17,469 nt of DNA. Source: Anaerolineaceae bacterium (GTDB taxonomy: Bacteria; Chloroflexota; Anaerolineae; Anaerolineales; Anaerolineaceae). The notes under the pieces are model-generated. The model searched no databases. It was not told the DNA's origin and saw only the letters and a list, made by a program, of their open reading frames with translations. Location of the stretch: assembly GCA_021107195.1 (NCBI GenBank), contig JAIOTF010000288.1, forward strand, positions 1-17,469. Direction: 5' to 3'. Numbering within the stretch: position 1 is the first letter of the stretch; each line of letters starts with the position of its first letter. Shown in pieces: positions 1 through 6,684 of this stretch. The position numbers and the translations under genes are program-made.

Positions 1-315
1 CAATCGCACGCCGCAGTTGATATCGTAGCCAATCGCCCCCGGAGAAATGACCCCATGCGGATACGACATGGCGGCCACGCCCCCAATCGGGAAGCCATAC
101 CCCTGGTGAACATCGGGCATGACTAACACCTCTCCCAGCAGCCCCGGCAGGGTGCTGGCATTCAATGCCTGTTGAACAGAATCATCCTTCAAGGCATGCT
201 CCAGCAGGCGGCGTGTGGCAAAGAACCGCACCGGGACGCGCATATCACTGCGGAAGCCCAGCGGAAGCTGCCACTCAAATTCAGAAATTTTATTAAACGC
301 ATTCAACGGGATCAT
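1..315 (-). CDS. rtcB: RtcB RNA ligase, N-terminal part (runs off left edge)
   Basis: RtcB joins RNA 2',3'-cyclic phosphate or 3'-phosphate ends to 5'-OH ends in a GTP- and Mn-dependent reaction, acting in tRNA splicing or RNA repair. Only the first 105 residues are in the window. Residues 66-80 (MPDVHQGYGFPIGGV) and 97-105 (GYDINCGVR) are the hallmark RtcB blocks. D98 and C101 match the family's metal-binding Asp and the Cys of the GxDINCG motif. The ATG at 315-313 is preceded on the minus strand by a GAGAGGA Shine-Dalgarno a few bases upstream. The gene lies 25 bases downstream of archease on the same strand, the classical archease-rtcB pairing, so the two are probably co-transcribed. The C-terminal guanylylated-histidine region is outside the window. 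The family call is very secure. Confidence 0.95.
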   Translation of the reverse strand, partial: MIPLNAFNKISEFEWQLPLGFRSDMRVPVRFFATRRLLEHALKDDSVQQALNASTLPGLLGEVLVMPDVHQGYGFPIGGVAAMSYPHGVISPGAIGYDINCGVRL

Positions 316-340
316 ACTGTCCTCTCATACCCTGCCAACG

Positions 341-760
341 CTAGACATCAAAGACAATCACGGTTTCCAACCCGTGCACAGATTTGTTGATCTGCAAATG
401 ATGATAGGTTACCGCCTTGATCTCTTTGCCCTGACTGCGGATGGGCGCACCGGACAGGCTGGCGGTCAAATGGTCCTCCGCAACACACACAGAAAACCTG
501 CTATAGCCCTCAGCGTGCATCTCTGCCAGGTATAACAATTCCTGCAAAAAGCTCACCAGCAGGTCTTCGACATCTCCGCCTGCAAACTGAATGGTACGTT
601 CCAGGCAGGGCCCCTCTTCCAGCTCCACCTGCATCAAGGCGTACATGCCCTGCGCTGCCTGAATAAACAACCCGGCCAGATCAGGGGCCCATATTTTCAA
701 CGCCCAATCAGCAGTATGCGCTAATTCGATGTATCCTGATTCATTATTTTTAATCATCAT
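341..760 (-). CDS. Archease, RtcB activator
   Basis: This 139-residue protein has the length and features of archease, the small metal-binding cofactor that promotes RtcB guanylylation and multiple turnover. Visible family features are the N-terminal ELAHTADWALKIWA block (residues 12-25), the central D-x-E-D-L-L-x-x-F-L-Q-E-L-L-Y segment (63-77), the KAVTYHHL strand (115-122) and the terminal IVFDV. D18 and D138 match the conserved acidic residues that bind metal in known archeases. The reading frame begins with tandem ATGs (760 and 757) with no Shine-Dalgarno in front. A minus-strand promoter-like sequence ends only 2 bases before the first ATG, so leaderless translation is possible. The gene directly precedes rtcB, which supports its role. 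Confidence 0.93.
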   Translation of the reverse strand: MMIKNNESGYIELAHTADWALKIWAPDLAGLFIQAAQGMYALMQVELEEGPCLERTIQFAGGDVEDLLVSFLQELLYLAEMHAEGYSRFSVCVAEDHLTASLSGAPIRSQGKEIKAVTYHHLQINKSVHGLETVIVFDV

Positions 761-762
761 TC

Positions 763-791
763 GGTATAATCAATCTAAATCAATATGGCAA
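763..791 (-). promoter_or_regulatory. Possible promoter for archease-rtcB, very close to the start codon
   Basis: On the minus strand, TTGCCA (791-786) and TATACC (768-763) are separated by 17 bases, matching sigma70 hexamers at 5/6 and 4/6 positions. Transcription would begin about at the tandem ATG start of archease, which implies a leaderless mRNA and fits the missing Shine-Dalgarno. The match could be by chance in this AT-rich gap. Confidence 0.25.
765..770 (+). promoter_or_regulatory. Possible -10 box for the FHA gene pair
   Basis: A perfect TATAAT lies in the 72-base divergent gap, 62 bases upstream of the first FHA start codon. No convincing -35 hexamer is seen 16-18 bases upstream, so the call is tentative. 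It overlaps the candidate minus-strand promoter for archease. Confidence 0.25.
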
Positions 792-832
792 AAAGAATTT
801 TTTGGGTTTTTCACAACATCGTATGTAATTAA

Positions 833-1690
833 ATGATACCAGAAGGCGAACCTCAAGGTACCCTTCAACAAAGATTGAAGCTTATGACCAGCAAACTAGA
901 TCAAATTGAAGCACGGCTCAAAGCGTTTTTTGAGAAAAGTGCAAAGCTCACCCCGCAGCACCAACAGCAGCTTCAGTTGGCCGAGCAGCTCGTTTCGGCT
1001 ATGCGCAGCTCGATTAAGCAAACATCCGAGGGGGCGCTGACTGCACCCGGTTCCTATTTGATCCGCATGTACCCGGAAGCACTGACAGACTGGAAAAGTG
1101 ACCCGCAACTGGAAAACGCTCTGACGCGCGTCTTACAGGAAGCCGCACAGGAAGCCAATATCCGCTTTCAGACTCCGCTTGTGATCCGTATCACCAGCGA
1201 CCCTGAGCTTGCACCCAGCGCAGTTCAGGTTTCGATTGAAAACCCGGCAGAAAAACTGGGAGAAACCGCAGCCATGCCACTGAAAGAAGGCAGCATGGGG
1301 AAATCGGACACGGTCCGTCAATTCACTGCCTTCCTCATTTTGAAAGGCAAGTGCGTCATTCCCCTGACGGAATCAGTCATCAACCTGGGGCGCATGCTGG
1401 ACAACCAGGTGGCGCTGGAAGACCCGCGCGTCTCACGGCGGCATGCCCAACTGCGGGCAATGAAAAATCACTACGTCCTGTTTGACTTGAACTCAACCGG
1501 CGGGACCTACGTCAACGGCCAGCGCATCCAGCAGGCAACTCTCAAGCCGGGGGATGTGATCTCACTGGCCGGTGTGCCGCTGATCTACGGCGAAGACAGC
1601 GGAATGGCCCCTTCGATTGACCAGACCGGAGTGATCTTGCCATTAAACGATGATAAACAAACCCTGACCGGGAAAGGAAACCTTTCATGA
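833..1690 (+). CDS. FhaA-like protein: N-terminal FhaA/DUF3662-like region plus C-terminal FHA domain
   Basis: This is a 285-residue cytoplasmic protein. The C-terminal FHA domain (about 165-255) carries the standard phosphothreonine-binding residues: G186-R187, S201-R-R-H204, and N220 through N228-G229. The N-terminal 150 residues have a helical start and then a segment (about 74-135) resembling the FhaA N-terminal domain (DUF3662) of actinobacteria; that similarity is judged by eye and is less certain than the FHA call. FHA domains read Thr-phosphorylated partners, typically targets of Hanks-type kinases; in actinobacteria FhaA acts in cell-wall synthesis. The gene overlaps the next FHA gene by four bases (ATGA), so the two are translationally coupled. 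No kinase or phosphatase gene is in the window. The ATG at 833 lacks a clear Shine-Dalgarno; an in-frame ATG at 884 is an alternative start. Confidence 0.85.
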   Translation: MIPEGEPQGTLQQRLKLMTSKLDQIEARLKAFFEKSAKLTPQHQQQLQLAEQLVSAMRSSIKQTSEGALTAPGSYLIRMYPEALTDWKSDPQLENALTRVLQEAAQEANIRFQTPLVIRITSDPELAPSAVQVSIENPAEKLGETAAMPLKEGSMGKSDTVRQFTAFLILKGKCVIPLTESVINLGRMLDNQVALEDPRVSRRHAQLRAMKNHYVLFDLNSTGGTYVNGQRIQQATLKPGDVISLAGVPLIYGEDSGMAPSIDQTGVILPLNDDKQTLTGKGNLS

Positions 1691-2118
1691 GCGGCGTGAT
1701 CGTCTTGATCTTTCGGGTCCTTTTGGCGCTGGTAGTCTATGCGTTTCTGGCCTGGGTGATCGTCACCATCTGGCGGGAGATGCAATTGAAAAGCCAGTTG
1801 GTCAACATCCAGCGCATTCCCCGCATCAGCCTTTCACCGGTAGATTTCAGTGAGCAAAATCGCCAGGAATTCAGCACTGCCGAAGTGGTGATTGGACGAG
1901 ATCCGGCCTGTGATTATTATCTGCCGCACGACACAGTCTCGGCTCGCCATGCGGTGCTCAATTATCACCATAACCACTGGTGGATTGAAGACCTGGATTC
2001 AACCAATGGTACAACCCTCAATGATGAACCCATCGATACATCTGCAGTAATTATCTCGGGAGACAGGCTGCGCTGCGGAAAGATCAATCTACTGGTTACT
2101 ATTACCCCTCAAACCTGA
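1687..2118 (+). CDS. FhaB-like membrane-anchored FHA-domain protein
   Basis: This 143-residue protein has one N-terminal transmembrane helix (about residues 4-28) followed by a short linker and a C-terminal FHA domain (about 63-140). The FHA signature is complete: G70-R71, S85-A-R-H88, S105-T-N-G-T109 and N112. A single helix followed by an FHA domain is the architecture of actinobacterial FhaB (FipA), which links kinase signalling to division and wall synthesis. The start codon overlaps the stop of the preceding FHA gene (ATGA at 1687-1690), indicating coupling and a joint function. The phosphorylated partner cannot be told from the sequence. The SEDS-PBP fusion 4.6 kb downstream is a plausible functional partner, because fhaA, fhaB, rodA and pbpA form one locus in actinobacteria. 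Confidence 0.87.
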   Translation: MSGVIVLIFRVLLALVVYAFLAWVIVTIWREMQLKSQLVNIQRIPRISLSPVDFSEQNRQEFSTAEVVIGRDPACDYYLPHDTVSARHAVLNYHHNHWWIEDLDSTNGTTLNDEPIDTSAVIISGDRLRCGKINLLVTITPQT

Positions 2119-2193
2119 AACATCCGCCATTAATAAATAATCTGAATCCAAAAAGCAGGAGAAACATCTCCAATACATACAGCTTTTTTTCTG

Positions 2194-2199
2194 TATAAT
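2194..2199 (+). promoter_or_regulatory. Probable -10 box for the potassium uptake operon
   Basis: A perfect TATAAT lies in the 135-base gap between the FhaB-like gene and ktrB. No good -35 hexamer stands 16-18 bases upstream. Transcription would start near 2206, just before a 15-codon open frame. Upstream, a small 5-bp hairpin (GGAGA/TCTCC, 2158-2171) is followed 12 bases later by a T-run, too weak to call a terminator. Confidence 0.35.
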
Positions 2200-2209
2200 G
2201 GAACAAACC

Positions 2210-2257
2210 ATGAGAAAGCTGTCAATAAATTGTCCGCATCAACAAAACACTTTATGA
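2210..2257 (+). other. Possible 15-codon leader ORF overlapping the ktrB ATG
   Basis: ATG at 2210 opens a 15-residue frame (MRKLSINCPHQQNTL) that stops at TGA 2255-2257. That stop shares an ATGA overlap with the ATG at 2254, the likely ktrB start. It has no Shine-Dalgarno, but it begins about four bases after the predicted transcription start, so leaderless translation is conceivable. Coupling would explain why ktrB itself lacks a visible Shine-Dalgarno. The frame is short enough to be chance. Confidence 0.2.
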
Positions 2258-3672
2258 AAAAGAACAAACCTGTCATCCGCTTGCTTGCAGATATTCTCTT
2301 CATGTTTGGATTCATCCTGCTCATCCCCGCCATTCTCGCGTACCTGATGCAAGAACAAACAATGTGGATGACCTTTGGCATTGAAGCTGTGCTATGTATC
2401 GCCATTGCCACCGCCACCCGCAGCAAAACCAGCACCGCGGGCATGAAACAGTATCAAGGCGCGATTGCGCTGGCGTTGGCCTGGATACTGATCTCTATCA
2501 TTTCCAGCATTCCTTATCAGGTGAATGGCCTGGGGTTGATCGACTCTTTGTTCGAATCCTTCTCTGGCTGGACCAATACCGGCGCCAGCATGATCGCTGA
2601 GCCCGAGCAGCTTCCCTATTCACTGGGATTGTTTCGTGCCATGTCGCAATGGTTAAGCGGGCTTGGCCTGGTATTGATCCTGATCTCGCTGCGCGGACCT
2701 TCACCGCGGATCATGCAGCGCCTCTTTCAGGCCGAAGGGCGTCAGGAAGACTTCAATACCAGTGCGTGGAAAATGGGGCGCACGATCGTCATCATCTATT
2801 TCAGCTACACTCTGGCTGGTTTTTTAGGGATGTGGGCAGCCGGTGTACCGCCTTTCCATGCCATTACCCACACGATGACTTCCCTTTCCACCGGCGGCTT
2901 CTCTTCAAACAGCATTGGTATCGGCATTTATGGCGCGCTTCCGACGGTGATTGCCATCCTGCTGATGATCGCAGGAGGCGTCAGCTTCAGCAGCCACCAG
3001 GCCCTGTTCAGTGGCAATATCAAGAAATTCGTTCAGAACCCCGAAGTACGCATCTTTGCTATCATTCTTGTGGTCAGCTCGGGGTTGGGATTGCTGCAAA
3101 TGCAAATTGCCAACCTGCCTATCATGGAAAATGCCCTCGATACCATCTTCTATGTTGTTTCTGCTGCATCGACCACAGGCGCGCACACCATTCTGCCGCT
3201 GCAGGAGGTGCCAGGCGTATTCCTGTTCACGCTGACCATATTGATGGCGACCGGCGCCAGTTATGGCTCGGCCACTGGCGGTCTCAAACTCTGGCGATTG
3301 ATCATCCTGGGCAAGATCATCTCCCGCGAGATGCGTGCGCCCTTCTATCCCAGCGGCACGATCCTGCCGATCCGCATGGGGCATAATGTCATCCAGGAAG
3401 ATGCCGTGGGCAAGGTCGCCGGGTATACTATGTTGTATACATCAATAGCACTGGCAGGCAGTCTGATCTTCATGATGTTTGGGTACAGCGTTCTCGATTC
3501 CCTGTTCGTCGTTTTCTCGGCACAAGGTAATGTTGGATTGACCGCCATGCCGGCTGCAGTGCATCTTGGCATGCAACCCGTACTGAAACTGCTGCTGGTC
3601 TTTCACATGCTGATCGGACGTCTGGAAATTTTTCCCTTGCTCTACATCGTCGTCAGGATCAGAAACTGGTAA
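2254..3672 (+). CDS. ktrB: TrkH/KtrB-family potassium transporter, channel subunit
   Basis: This is the integral-membrane K+ translocating subunit of a Ktr/Trk system, 472 residues from the ATG used here. All four P-loop repeats of the family are recognisable: TNTGA (107-111), STGG (212-215), TTGA (307-310) and GNVG (425-428). The conserved C-terminal GRLEIFPLL block follows the last helix. Most of the chain is hydrophobic, consistent with four M1-P-M2 units plus two N-terminal helices. The first filter reads TNTGA where TTTGA is typical, a small departure. The partner RCK subunit starts 32 bases downstream, supporting a Ktr-like complex at the cytoplasmic membrane. The frame is open eight codons further up to a TTG at 2230; neither start has a clear Shine-Dalgarno. 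TrkH and KtrB cannot be separated firmly by eye, though the length suits KtrB. Confidence 0.92.
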   Translation: MKKNKPVIRLLADILFMFGFILLIPAILAYLMQEQTMWMTFGIEAVLCIAIATATRSKTSTAGMKQYQGAIALALAWILISIISSIPYQVNGLGLIDSLFESFSGWTNTGASMIAEPEQLPYSLGLFRAMSQWLSGLGLVLILISLRGPSPRIMQRLFQAEGRQEDFNTSAWKMGRTIVIIYFSYTLAGFLGMWAAGVPPFHAITHTMTSLSTGGFSSNSIGIGIYGALPTVIAILLMIAGGVSFSSHQALFSGNIKKFVQNPEVRIFAIILVVSSGLGLLQMQIANLPIMENALDTIFYVVSAASTTGAHTILPLQEVPGVFLFTLTILMATGASYGSATGGLKLWRLIILGKIISREMRAPFYPSGTILPIRMGHNVIQEDAVGKVAGYTMLYTSIALAGSLIFMMFGYSVLDSLFVVFSAQGNVGLTAMPAAVHLGMQPVLKLLLVFHMLIGRLEIFPLLYIVVRIRNW

Positions 3673-3704
3673 ATAAACGACATAATTCAGTCGAAGGAAA
3701 ACAC

Positions 3705-4397
3705 ATGAACAAAAAAATCAATATTGTGGTTGCAGGCGACAGCTCCTTTTCCTGGTATCTGGTCAACGAGCTCAAGAATGAGGTAACAGGCCGTCTGTAT
3801 TTTGTCCTCGAAGATAAAGAACAAGCCATTGAGGCCAGCCTGCTGGAAAATGTGATCGCCATCACCGGTGACATCACCGACACTGACGTGCTGGACCAAC
3901 TGGATCTGGCAGAATGTCATACTGTAGTGATCGGGTCAAAAGAAGAGCGGGCTAATATTATGGCCGCCCTGTATGCCAAGAACGAAGGCGCTCAAAATGT
4001 GTATGCGCGCGTCTTTGAAGAAAAGGTCAGCAACCTGCTCAAATCCCTGGGGGTCACGCCAATCATCACCGCCTCCACGGCAGCATCCTTCTCCGCAGTG
4101 AACAGCCTGCAGCCCTCGGTAGCGCGCATCGTCAACCTGACCGAAGACAATTTTTCAATGGTTGAGATTGAAGCGGACCAATACGCCGATCTGATCGGCC
4201 ACCGCTTGGGTAACCTGCACAGCGAACACCTGCATGTGATCGCCATACAAAACAACCACAATATCTTCCTCGGCTATAATCACAAAGTAGAAGTGGGGTC
4301 GAAACTGATTGCCATCTATGATAAGCAGATCAAAGGTAAGATCCATCAAGAAATACGGCAGATCATTAATCTCGTTTCAAAACTGTCCAAGGGCTAA
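3705..4397 (+). CDS. ktrA: KtrA/TrkA-family RCK regulatory subunit with altered nucleotide-binding loop
   Basis: This 230-residue cytoplasmic protein has the two-part RCK layout: an RCK_N Rossmann domain (about 4-130) and a TrkA_C-type ligand domain (about 145-210). Such subunits form a ring on the KtrB/TrkH dimer and gate K+ flux by binding nucleotides; TrkA_C domains of some family members bind cyclic di-AMP. Family landmarks kept are the acidic E36/D37 after the second strand, GDITDTDVL (55-63) and N84 in the ANIMAAL helix. The phosphate-binding loop is unusual: GDSSFS (11-16) replaces GxGxxG, losing the second and third glycines. A GAAGGA Shine-Dalgarno precedes the ATG. The gene follows ktrB by 32 bases and is followed 15 bases later by a DUF1622 gene, so the three form an operon. 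Confidence 0.9.
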   Translation: MNKKINIVVAGDSSFSWYLVNELKNEVTGRLYFVLEDKEQAIEASLLENVIAITGDITDTDVLDQLDLAECHTVVIGSKEERANIMAALYAKNEGAQNVYARVFEEKVSNLLKSLGVTPIITASTAASFSAVNSLQPSVARIVNLTEDNFSMVEIEADQYADLIGHRLGNLHSEHLHVIAIQNNHNIFLGYNHKVEVGSKLIAIYDKQIKGKIHQEIRQIINLVSKLSKG

Positions 4398-4412
4398 CCG
4401 GGAAGGAATATG

Positions 4413-4802
4413 ATGCAACTCACAGGCATTTTTGAAATTGTCTCGGAAGTGATCGATATTTTGGGCGTGGCAGTCATTGTTTTCGGTATTGTGACGGGAA
4501 CCATTCGTTTTGCCAAAGCCAAAATCAAACACCCGGATAACGAACGTAATTTCGAGTTCTATCGCGAAGACCTGGGGCAGTCGCTGCTGCTCTCCCTGGA
4601 ATTTCTGGTGGCGGCCGATATCATTCGCTCTGTGGCGATTGAACCCACCCTGGAAAGCGTCACCATACTGGCGATCATCATCCTCATCCGGACTTTTTTG
4701 AGCACCACCATGGAACTGGAAGTCAGCGGCCGCTTCCCCTGGCAGAAACACAATCAAAAAACCACCCATCATATTAATGATTCAGCCAACCGAATAGAGT
4801 AA
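4413..4802 (+). CDS. DUF1622-family small membrane protein
   Basis: This 129-residue protein of unknown function belongs to the DUF1622 family. It has three predicted membrane helices (about 8-30, 57-73, 80-96). The conserved family block LEFLVAADIIRS (62-73), the IRTFLS segment (92-97) and a following E-x-x-G-x-x-P are visible. The reading frame has tandem ATGs at 4410 and 4413. The GGAAGGA Shine-Dalgarno (4401-4407) is only 2 bases from the first but 5 from the second, so 4413 is preferred. It is the third gene of the ktr operon and ends 7 bases from the stop of the convergent methyltransferase gene. Position suggests a link with ion transport or membrane homeostasis, but no activity can be assigned from sequence. 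Confidence 0.85.
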   Translation: MQLTGIFEIVSEVIDILGVAVIVFGIVTGTIRFAKAKIKHPDNERNFEFYREDLGQSLLLSLEFLVAADIIRSVAIEPTLESVTILAIIILIRTFLSTTMELEVSGRFPWQKHNQKTTHHINDSANRIE

Positions 4803-4819
4803 GCGCCGATCAGCGCTTG
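4802..4819. terminator. Short hairpin at convergent gene ends
   Basis: A perfect 6-bp inverted repeat (AAGCGC, 6-base loop, GCGCTT) spans the 7-base junction between the DUF1622 gene and the convergent methyltransferase gene. There is no T-run on either side, so it is at best a weak bidirectional terminator. Confidence 0.25.
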
Positions 4820-5598
4820 CGGGCCACCGCCACCAGCGACGTGCCGAATGGCAGCCGTCGTCCGGCACCGACCCAGATGGCTTCCAAACTCAGGGCTGCC
4901 GCAGCCAGACCGTTCAAGCCGGGAATAATGCGCAATTCATTCACTACCCGCTCATCCAGCTCTTCCGAACCTGGAGGCGGGTTATTTTTTGCCATGCGGC
5001 GCGTCAACCACACCAGAGGGAAGCTCAAAGCCATAAAATAACTCACCTGCTGCACTTCATAGCCTGCGGCCTGCAAAACCGCTGTCAGGCTCTCCTGCGT
5101 GTAACGGCGGGCATGTTTGGCCGCCACGTCAAAATAGCTCCACAAAGCAGGATAGGCCGGGACAGTCAGCACCAGGATGCCATCGGGTGTCAACATCTGG
5201 CGCAGGTCGTTTAGCACCAGGCGGTCATCCGGCATGTGTTCAAGCACATCGAACATCCCCACCAATGAAAAGCAGCTCCGGAAAGGCGCCTGGTGCAAAT
5301 CCCCCTGTACCAACCCGCACTCCACCCGGCGCCGGGCAAAACGCAGACCATCAATAAAGAGATCCATACCCGTTACCCGGCTGGCAGATGCTGCATCAAT
5401 CAACACCTGGAGCACGTTGCCGTTACCGCAACCCAGCTCCAGAATGCGGCTCCCGGGAGATTGCTGCTTAAGGCTGCGCCTGACCACATTAGCGATCAGA
5501 CGATTGCGTGCCAGGAACCAAAAATGGCGCTGTTCGGCCGCGAACAAGGCTTCCAGATATGCGGGATCGTAGGTATCTTCCTTGATAATTTCTGTCAT
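4810..5598 (-). CDS. Class I SAM-dependent methyltransferase, substrate unknown
   Basis: This 262-residue protein has the Rossmann-type methyltransferase core. Motif I is ILELGCGNG (52-60), the acidic residue that would bind the SAM ribose is D79, D100 follows in the VQGD strand, and the post-motif FDVLEHM is at 116-122. The N-terminal EQRHFWFLARNRLI and C-terminal GTSLVAVARK blocks are typical of Methyltransf_11-like proteins found near glycan or lipid biosynthesis genes. Here, however, the gene stands alone, oriented against all its neighbours between the ktr operon and mtnP. It is probably transcribed from its own promoter near 5626-5634. A GGAG lies about 11 bases before the ATG, a rather long spacing. 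The acceptor molecule cannot be predicted. Confidence 0.85.
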   Translation of the reverse strand: MTEIIKEDTYDPAYLEALFAAEQRHFWFLARNRLIANVVRRSLKQQSPGSRILELGCGNGNVLQVLIDAASASRVTGMDLFIDGLRFARRRVECGLVQGDLHQAPFRSCFSLVGMFDVLEHMPDDRLVLNDLRQMLTPDGILVLTVPAYPALWSYFDVAAKHARRYTQESLTAVLQAAGYEVQQVSYFMALSFPLVWLTRRMAKNNPPPGSEELDERVVNELRIIPGLNGLAAAALSLEAIWVGAGRRLPFGTSLVAVARKR

Positions 5599-5625
5599 TG
5601 GGTAGTTTCACTCCATAATTTCCTG

Positions 5626-5634
5626 ATTGTATCA
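5626..5634 (-). promoter_or_regulatory. Extended -10 promoter for the methyltransferase gene
   Basis: On the minus strand the sequence reads TGATACAAT, an extended -10 element (TG-N-TACAAT, 5/6 to consensus), 28 bases upstream of the start codon. No -35 hexamer is evident. Confidence 0.35.
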
Positions 5635-5678
5635 CGCTCATTGAATGGTGCAGGCGATGCCATCCCATATTGAAAATA

Positions 5679-5687
5679 TGCTATGAT
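5679..5687 (+). promoter_or_regulatory. Extended -10 candidate upstream of mtnP
   Basis: TGCTATGAT is an extended -10 element (TG-N-TATGAT, 5/6) facing mtnP and would give a leader of about 120 bases. A second possible -10 (TATAAT, 5766-5771) lies closer to the gene but has no good -35. The roughly 215-base region between the methyltransferase and mtnP starts otherwise holds no recognised RNA element. Confidence 0.3.
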
Positions 5688-5813
5688 TACAAAAAGGGGG
5701 GCGAAATGCGCGTCCTATTTTTGCTGCACTTCGGGCCCGGATTTCATCTTGAGACTTTGCCAGCATATAATACTGCCACAGAAAGGCGCTACAGCACACC
5801 ACAGGAGGCGAAC

Positions 5814-6677
5814 ATGAATAAAACACCTATTCTCGGGATCATTGGCGGTTCAGGTCTGTACAATCTGAAAGAACTGGAAGACGTCCAGCACGTCGAAGTC
5901 GACACTCCGTTTGGACAACCAAGTGCGCCAATCGTTCTCGGCACCTTGTTGGGAAAACGGATTGCCTTCCTCGCCCGGCATGGGGTGGGGCATGTGCTCA
6001 TGCCCGGTGAGATCAATTACCGCGCCAACATCTATGCTTTAAAATCCCTGGGGCTGGACCACGTCGTCAGCATCAGTGCAGTTGGTTCACTGCGCGAAGA
6101 TTACATCCCCGGCCAGATCATCATTCCTGACCAGGTGTTTGACTTCACCAAAGACAGAGTACGTTCCTTCTTTGGCAATGGGATGGTGGGTCATGTTGGC
6201 GTTGCAGATCCTTTCTGCGCTGCATTTTCTGAAACCCTGTACGAAGCTGTTGCCCAAACTGGCGCTGATGTCCACCAAACAGGGACGTTGATCACAATCG
6301 AGGGGCCGCGGTTCTCCACTCGCGCTGAATCGAACGCCTTCCGCTTGTGGGGCATGTCCCTGATCGGTATGACCGCCTGTCCGGAAGCCTTCCTCGCCCG
6401 TGAAGCAGAAATGTGCTTCGCCATCATGGCACACGTGACTGATTATGACGTGTGGCATGTTTCCGAGGAAGAAGTCAGCGTGGAAATAGTCATCCGCACC
6501 CTGCGAAAGAACACCGAGATCGCCCAGCAAGCTCTGCGCAATCTGGTAAAAGATTGGGAGGAACCCCCGGATTGCGCCTGCCACCACGCCCTGGCAAATA
6601 CGATCATTACCCAACCCGACAAAATTCCAGCCGGGACCCGCCAAAACCTGGACCTTTTGGTCAGGAAATATCTCTAA
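5814..6677 (+). CDS. mtnP: 5'-methylthioadenosine phosphorylase
   Basis: This 287-residue enzyme of the PNP/MTAP family cleaves 5'-methylthioadenosine with phosphate to adenine and 5-methylthioribose-1-phosphate, in polyamine by-product recycling and methionine salvage. Landmarks are GGSGLY (11-16), RHGVGH (55-60), ISAVGSLRE (87-95), IEGPRFSTRAES (162-173) and PEAFLAREAEMCFA (190-203). TDYD (209-212) carries the aspartates that select 6-aminopurines, which favours MTAP over guanosine/inosine phosphorylases. The start is fixed by AGGAGG (5803-5808), 5 bases before ATG 5814. The frame is open 48 codons further upstream, but that part does not resemble the family. The SEDS-PBP gene begins 7 bases after the stop, so the two may be co-transcribed although functionally unrelated. 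No other salvage genes are nearby. Confidence 0.94.
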   Translation: MNKTPILGIIGGSGLYNLKELEDVQHVEVDTPFGQPSAPIVLGTLLGKRIAFLARHGVGHVLMPGEINYRANIYALKSLGLDHVVSISAVGSLREDYIPGQIIIPDQVFDFTKDRVRSFFGNGMVGHVGVADPFCAAFSETLYEAVAQTGADVHQTGTLITIEGPRFSTRAESNAFRLWGMSLIGMTACPEAFLAREAEMCFAIMAHVTDYDVWHVSEEEVSVEIVIRTLRKNTEIAQQALRNLVKDWEEPPDCACHHALANTIITQPDKIPAGTRQNLDLLVRKYL

Positions 6678-6684
6678 GCTCATC

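Noticed and set aside
2649..3386. Open frame of 245 codons in another plus-strand frame
   Set aside because: It lies entirely inside ktrB, whose own frame shows all four P-loops; the composition is that of a GC-rich shadow frame.
5670..5813. In-frame 48-codon extension upstream of the mtnP ATG at 5814
   Set aside because: It does not resemble the MTAP N-terminus, whereas AGGAGG sits exactly 5 bases before ATG 5814, where the family sequence begins.
5688..5813. SAM-responsive riboswitch in the mtnP leader
   Set aside because: No conserved SAM-I or SAM-II core could be recognised by eye; a covariance-model search would settle it.
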